From DASQZK01 sp963763215 (GTDB lineage: Bacteria; Bacteroidota; Bacteroidia; Bacteroidales; GCA-2748055), in the NCBI GenBank assembly GCA_963763215.1, contig CAVXNX010000005.1, positions 496,001 through 560,000 on the forward strand: a stretch of 64,000 nucleotides of DNA, written 5' to 3'. Shown here in pieces: positions 60,793-64,000 of the stretch. How positions within the stretch are numbered: position 1 is the first letter of the stretch; each line of letters starts with the position of its first letter. Below the pieces are notes generated by a model. The model was not told where the DNA came from. It made no database searches and saw only the letters and a list, made by a program, of their open reading frames with translations. The position numbers and the translations under genes were made by a program.

Positions 60793-62941
60793 TACAATAT
60801 TGGCCAAAAGCATTAATTACGGAAATCTAAGTTTATCTGAACATATAGAACAAGTAATTGATGCCATCGAATTTTTTTCTCAACATTTTGATTTTGAGTT
60901 TGATGTATTACTCGCTCGAAAAGGTGCACTACTGCATGACTTAGGTAAAGCTCATCCTCACTTCCAACGAAGAATGCAAAATATTAAGGCCACCTCAATT
61001 ACTGAAGAACGAGAGGATAATTTTATTCACCGTCATGAATTATCATCTTTGGCTTTTTTACCCGCATTTCCTAAAAAGGAATGGAATACGTTAATCGACA
61101 TGGTTGTTGCACATCATAAATCAATTATTAATGATTCTAAAGAGAGGGGCATTCTTGATTTAAATGAAAATTACAGATTTTGGATAGATAATCATTTAAA
61201 GGATTGGGAATGTTGGAGCAGCTCTGTTTTTCAAATTTTAGAACAACATGGAATCAAGGCTAAATTCTCAAAAGAAATAGCATTTGAGGCCATTGAATAC
61301 GCTGTCAGTTATTGCGAGACGAAAGCTTTAGGATGGTCACCATGGAGGGGGCTATTGATGACTGCAGACCATTTTGCTTCAGCATTTATGTATAAAACAA
61401 AGAATCAACTACAACATTTATTTGAGATTCCAAATCTCAGCTATTATTTTGACCCATCCCGAAAGAGCTCAACATTTCCACTCACACAAATTAGTATAAA
61501 TGATCATCGCCCACATACTTTGTTAGTAGCTCCAACTGGAGCAGGTAAAACCGACTTTTTGTTAAAAAGGTGCAAAGGACGCATCTTTTATACACTTCCG
61601 TTTCAGGCCTCAATTAATGCAATGTGGGAACGTATGAAGAAAACTATTCCCAATAAGGATATACGATTACAACATGCAACATCTAAAATTGTAGTTGGTA
61701 ATAGTTTGGAGGAAAAGCTGCTACAATCTTTGCCTGGTTCTACAGTGAAAGTACTTACACCCCACCAGATGGCGGCCGTAATCTTTGGAACAGCAGGATA
61801 TGAAAGTGTTATGCTCGATTTAAAAGGTTGTGATATCATTTTGGATGAAATTCACACTTATTCAGATTTTTCGCAATCCATGGTTTTGGAAATTGTAAAG
61901 ATGTTGCTGATGCTTGATTGTAAACTTCATATTGGTACGGCAACAATGCCCTCGGTTCTATATACTGAAATACTTCATATTCTAGGAGGAGAAGAACAAG
62001 TCTATCAGGTAAAACTTCCGGTTGAAATTTTGGATTCCTTTAATCGCCACCAAATTTATAAACTTGATGATGAATCTGAAATAGAAAAAATACTTACTAA
62101 TGCTTTTATAAACAATGAAAAGGTCTTGGTAATTTATAATACGGTTAAAAAAGCACAACTAGAATTTAAAAAGTTCAGAGAGGTTTTTCCCGAGATTCCA
62201 ATGCTTTTAATTCATAGCCGCTTTAAACGAGCGGATCGTATTGCAATCGAAACACGGCTAAAAAGCGAATTTAATGGTGATAGCAGTATAAAATTTGGAG
62301 ACGGATTAAAGCCATGCTTGGTTGTCTCAACTCAGGTTGTGGAAGTTAGTCTGGACATTAGTTTCGACAGAATGATTACACAATGTGCTCCGTTGGATGG
62401 TTTAATTCAGCGTTTTGGTAGAGTAAACAGAAAACGTTCTGCTAAGACTATCGGAAAGTTTAAACCAATCCATGTTATTGCACCCACGGGAAGTGCATTG
62501 CCATATAAAATGGATATTTTGGAAGCAACTTTCAACCAATTACCTAGTTATGGTGAAGTATTGGAAGAAAGAAGTTTACAAAGTAAAATCGATATAGTTT
62601 ACCCAGAGTTGAATAAGAAAGAGATTGACGTCCATTTGATCTTTAAAAATAATCAATTCATATTAACTGAACTAACTAATAGAAAAAATGCCATATTAGT
62701 TGATGCACTGGAAATCGAAAGCGCCTCCTGCATTCTTTCCGATGACCGAGACAAATACCTAATTGCTGACTGGGAAGAACGAATAGGAATGGAAATTCCG
62801 GTAAATTGGAAGACGATATCCCGTTATCGAGACGAATATCCGCAATTATCGGTTGGGTCCAATCCTTTTGTGGTTCCACAAAACATTAATGATTATCTGA
62901 TTTACGGATTACAACTAATCGAAATCGAAAAATTTCTTTAA
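60779..62941 (+). CDS. cas3: Cas3 HD nuclease-helicase
   Basis: Intact, 720 residues from ATG 60779 (MNTIDTILAKSINYGNLSLS); the frame is open for ten more codons upstream, inside cas5. HD domain: 'EHIEQV', 'KGALLHDLGKAHPHFQRRM', 'HRHELSS' and 'VVAHHKS', so all metal-binding His/Asp groups are present. Helicase: Walker A 'VAPTGAGKTDFLL', DEIH box 'IILDEIHTYSDFS', motif III 'IGTATMPS', and motifs V/VI 'STQVVEVSLDISFD' and 'LIQRFGRVNRKR'. It degrades target DNA after Cascade recruitment. All catalytic motifs are intact, so the interference machinery looks functional. The next gene begins 2 nt after its stop. Confidence 0.95.
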   Translation: MNTIDTILAKSINYGNLSLSEHIEQVIDAIEFFSQHFDFEFDVLLARKGALLHDLGKAHPHFQRRMQNIKATSITEEREDNFIHRHELSSLAFLPAFPKKEWNTLIDMVVAHHKSIINDSKERGILDLNENYRFWIDNHLKDWECWSSSVFQILEQHGIKAKFSKEIAFEAIEYAVSYCETKALGWSPWRGLLMTADHFASAFMYKTKNQLQHLFEIPNLSYYFDPSRKSSTFPLTQISINDHRPHTLLVAPTGAGKTDFLLKRCKGRIFYTLPFQASINAMWERMKKTIPNKDIRLQHATSKIVVGNSLEEKLLQSLPGSTVKVLTPHQMAAVIFGTAGYESVMLDLKGCDIILDEIHTYSDFSQSMVLEIVKMLLMLDCKLHIGTATMPSVLYTEILHILGGEEQVYQVKLPVEILDSFNRHQIYKLDDESEIEKILTNAFINNEKVLVIYNTVKKAQLEFKKFREVFPEIPMLLIHSRFKRADRIAIETRLKSEFNGDSSIKFGDGLKPCLVVSTQVVEVSLDISFDRMITQCAPLDGLIQRFGRVNRKRSAKTIGKFKPIHVIAPTGSALPYKMDILEATFNQLPSYGEVLEERSLQSKIDIVYPELNKKEIDVHLIFKNNQFILTELTNRKNAILVDALEIESASCILSDDRDKYLIADWEERIGMEIPVNWKTISRYRDEYPQLSVGSNPFVVPQNINDYLIYGLQLIEIEKFL

Positions 62942-62943
62942 AT

Positions 62944-64000
62944 ATGTACACCAGTTATATAGGCAAAAAGTTTTTAAAACTTTATAATAAAAGGAAAGGG
63001 ACTAATCTTTCTGCAGAACGGTTTTTCAGAGAAATACAGTTTCCTATTTTTTTTGATTCTGATAAACACTTAATGCATGTCCATGGTTCGACATTCTTCC
63101 AGTCAATTTCTTTAGAAAAGATAAAAGAGAGTGATACAGAACCGTTAGCACGTCTTAAAAGACTACAGGAGGATATTTTAAACGGTAAGGTTAGCGGTTC
63201 AACCTATGTTGGCTATGCAGCTGGAGAAGTAACTGCCGTTACCTCGGGCCAGGTGACAAGTATGAATTATGAAATTTCTAGCGAAGAAATTTATCTTTCC
63301 TGGATTGGTCAAGGATTTGCTATCGGATTAAAAGGCGGTTTGGTATTTATTGATGACGAAAAAATCTTTTGGCATTTATTTAAAGGATGGAATGTCTATC
63401 GAAAACATCATGACCAAACACCAAATCTTAAACCAAGGCAAATTGAAACATGGAATGGGCAATGGCTATTTTTTTGCTCTCGATTTAAAATGCCTGAATT
63501 GGTTTATGAGGATAGTTTCCAAATTGAAATTGACTCTGCCGAAAAGGAAGGAGGGATAAAATCAATTGCCACAATGCAATGGGCTAAAATTATTTTCGCT
63601 TTGACTAGAATGTTTGGGAATAAAACACTTATTTCACATGCTTTTATTTCATCCAAAACGAATTCAACTTTTGGATTTGTAAATATTTATCTCAAGGAAA
63701 TCCATAGGATATATGAGGTTCGTAATAGTTTATTTTTTGATGGAAAATATATACTAAAAGAGGAAGAAATAGAATCATTAGTAACTTTCTATGGATTCAG
63801 AGAAGTATGTAGGATTGGAACAATCGGACTGAAAGCCATTGAACCGGCACAATTGCGTGAGTATATGCCAAAAAGTTCATTTAAATATTCTCAGGGCAAA
63901 GATTTTGTATTTTCTAATGAAGAATCATTTAAAAACTATCAACTAATTAAAATTTGGATAATAGCTATGCTAAACAAAACTGAATTATTGAAATTTGCTA
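62944..64000 (+). CDS. Cas8-like Cascade large subunit (I-PGING Csp2-like), C-terminus outside window
   Basis: Open from ATG 62944 to the window end (352 residues without a stop). N-terminus 'MYTSYIGKKFLKLYNKRKGT', then 'FREIQFPIFFDSDKHLMHVH', a Gly-rich segment 'EIYLSWIGQGFAIGLKGGLV', 'WHLFKGWNVYRKH' and 'QIETWNGQWLFFCSRF'. I do not see the zinc-finger CxxC pairs of Cas8a/b. Position directly after cas3 and the pattern above fit the large subunit of the I-PGING system; the family call is by resemblance and context only. Cas7, Cas4/1/2 and the array would be expected further right. Confidence 0.6.
   Translation, partial: MYTSYIGKKFLKLYNKRKGTNLSAERFFREIQFPIFFDSDKHLMHVHGSTFFQSISLEKIKESDTEPLARLKRLQEDILNGKVSGSTYVGYAAGEVTAVTSGQVTSMNYEISSEEIYLSWIGQGFAIGLKGGLVFIDDEKIFWHLFKGWNVYRKHHDQTPNLKPRQIETWNGQWLFFCSRFKMPELVYEDSFQIEIDSAEKEGGIKSIATMQWAKIIFALTRMFGNKTLISHAFISSKTNSTFGFVNIYLKEIHRIYEVRNSLFFDGKYILKEEEIESLVTFYGFREVCRIGTIGLKAIEPAQLREYMPKSSFKYSQGKDFVFSNEESFKNYQLIKIWIIAMLNKTELLKFA

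Overview
The window looks like a chromosomal piece of an anaerobic, polysaccharide-degrading Bacteroidota (Bacteroidales-like). Evidence: a type IX secretion sorting domain on an M1 peptidase, GH97, a DUF3078-type outer-membrane protein, a periodontal-type (I-PGING) CRISPR-Cas operon, several promoters of the TTG-N20-22-TAnnTTTG class, and a glycyl radical enzyme. About 30 frame breaks interrupt otherwise well-conserved genes. Several sit in short homopolymers, so the sequence probably comes from an indel-prone long-read or metagenome assembly. Broken genes are therefore annotated as single genes with frame breaks, not as many small ones.

Layout. 1-9 kb: small soluble proteins and a repeat-bearing intergenic region, then a Tat-exported GH28-like protein and a GH74 xyloglucanase, then AHSA1-like, YdeI-like, RibD/DHFR-like and cold-shock genes. 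9.3-17.6 kb: a nitronate monooxygenase and a complete TetR-TolC-adaptor-RND efflux operon whose promoter carries an inverted repeat. 17.7-37.7 kb: a Nudix gene, then a large leftward carbohydrate operon (GH97, heparinase II/III-like lyase, GH2, GH116, Ser-type sulfatase, GH27), and diverging from it a glycyl radical enzyme, a GH130 mannosylglucose phosphorylase and a nucleoside hydrolase-like protein. No SusC/SusD pair is present. 37.7-38.4 kb: a second copy of a dispersed intergenic element and a 244-nt heptanucleotide tandem repeat.

38.4-57.8 kb: a sodium:solute symporter, a PAS hybrid histidine kinase, a 1028-residue ABC protein with degenerate ATPase motifs, galM, a T9SS-exported M1 peptidase, a DUF4038 (GH140-like) and a GH3 glycosidase, PPK2, a DUF3078 outer-membrane protein and a TPR protein.

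58-64 kb: a WYL regulator, the cut-off N-terminus of one cas6, and then, after an abrupt change to AT-rich sequence, an intact cas6-cas5-cas3-cas8 operon of I-PGING type that runs off the window. This composite CRISPR locus, which suggests replacement of an older CRISPR-Cas system beside a retained regulator, is the most interesting feature. The cas7, adaptation genes and CRISPR array, if present, lie beyond position 64,000.
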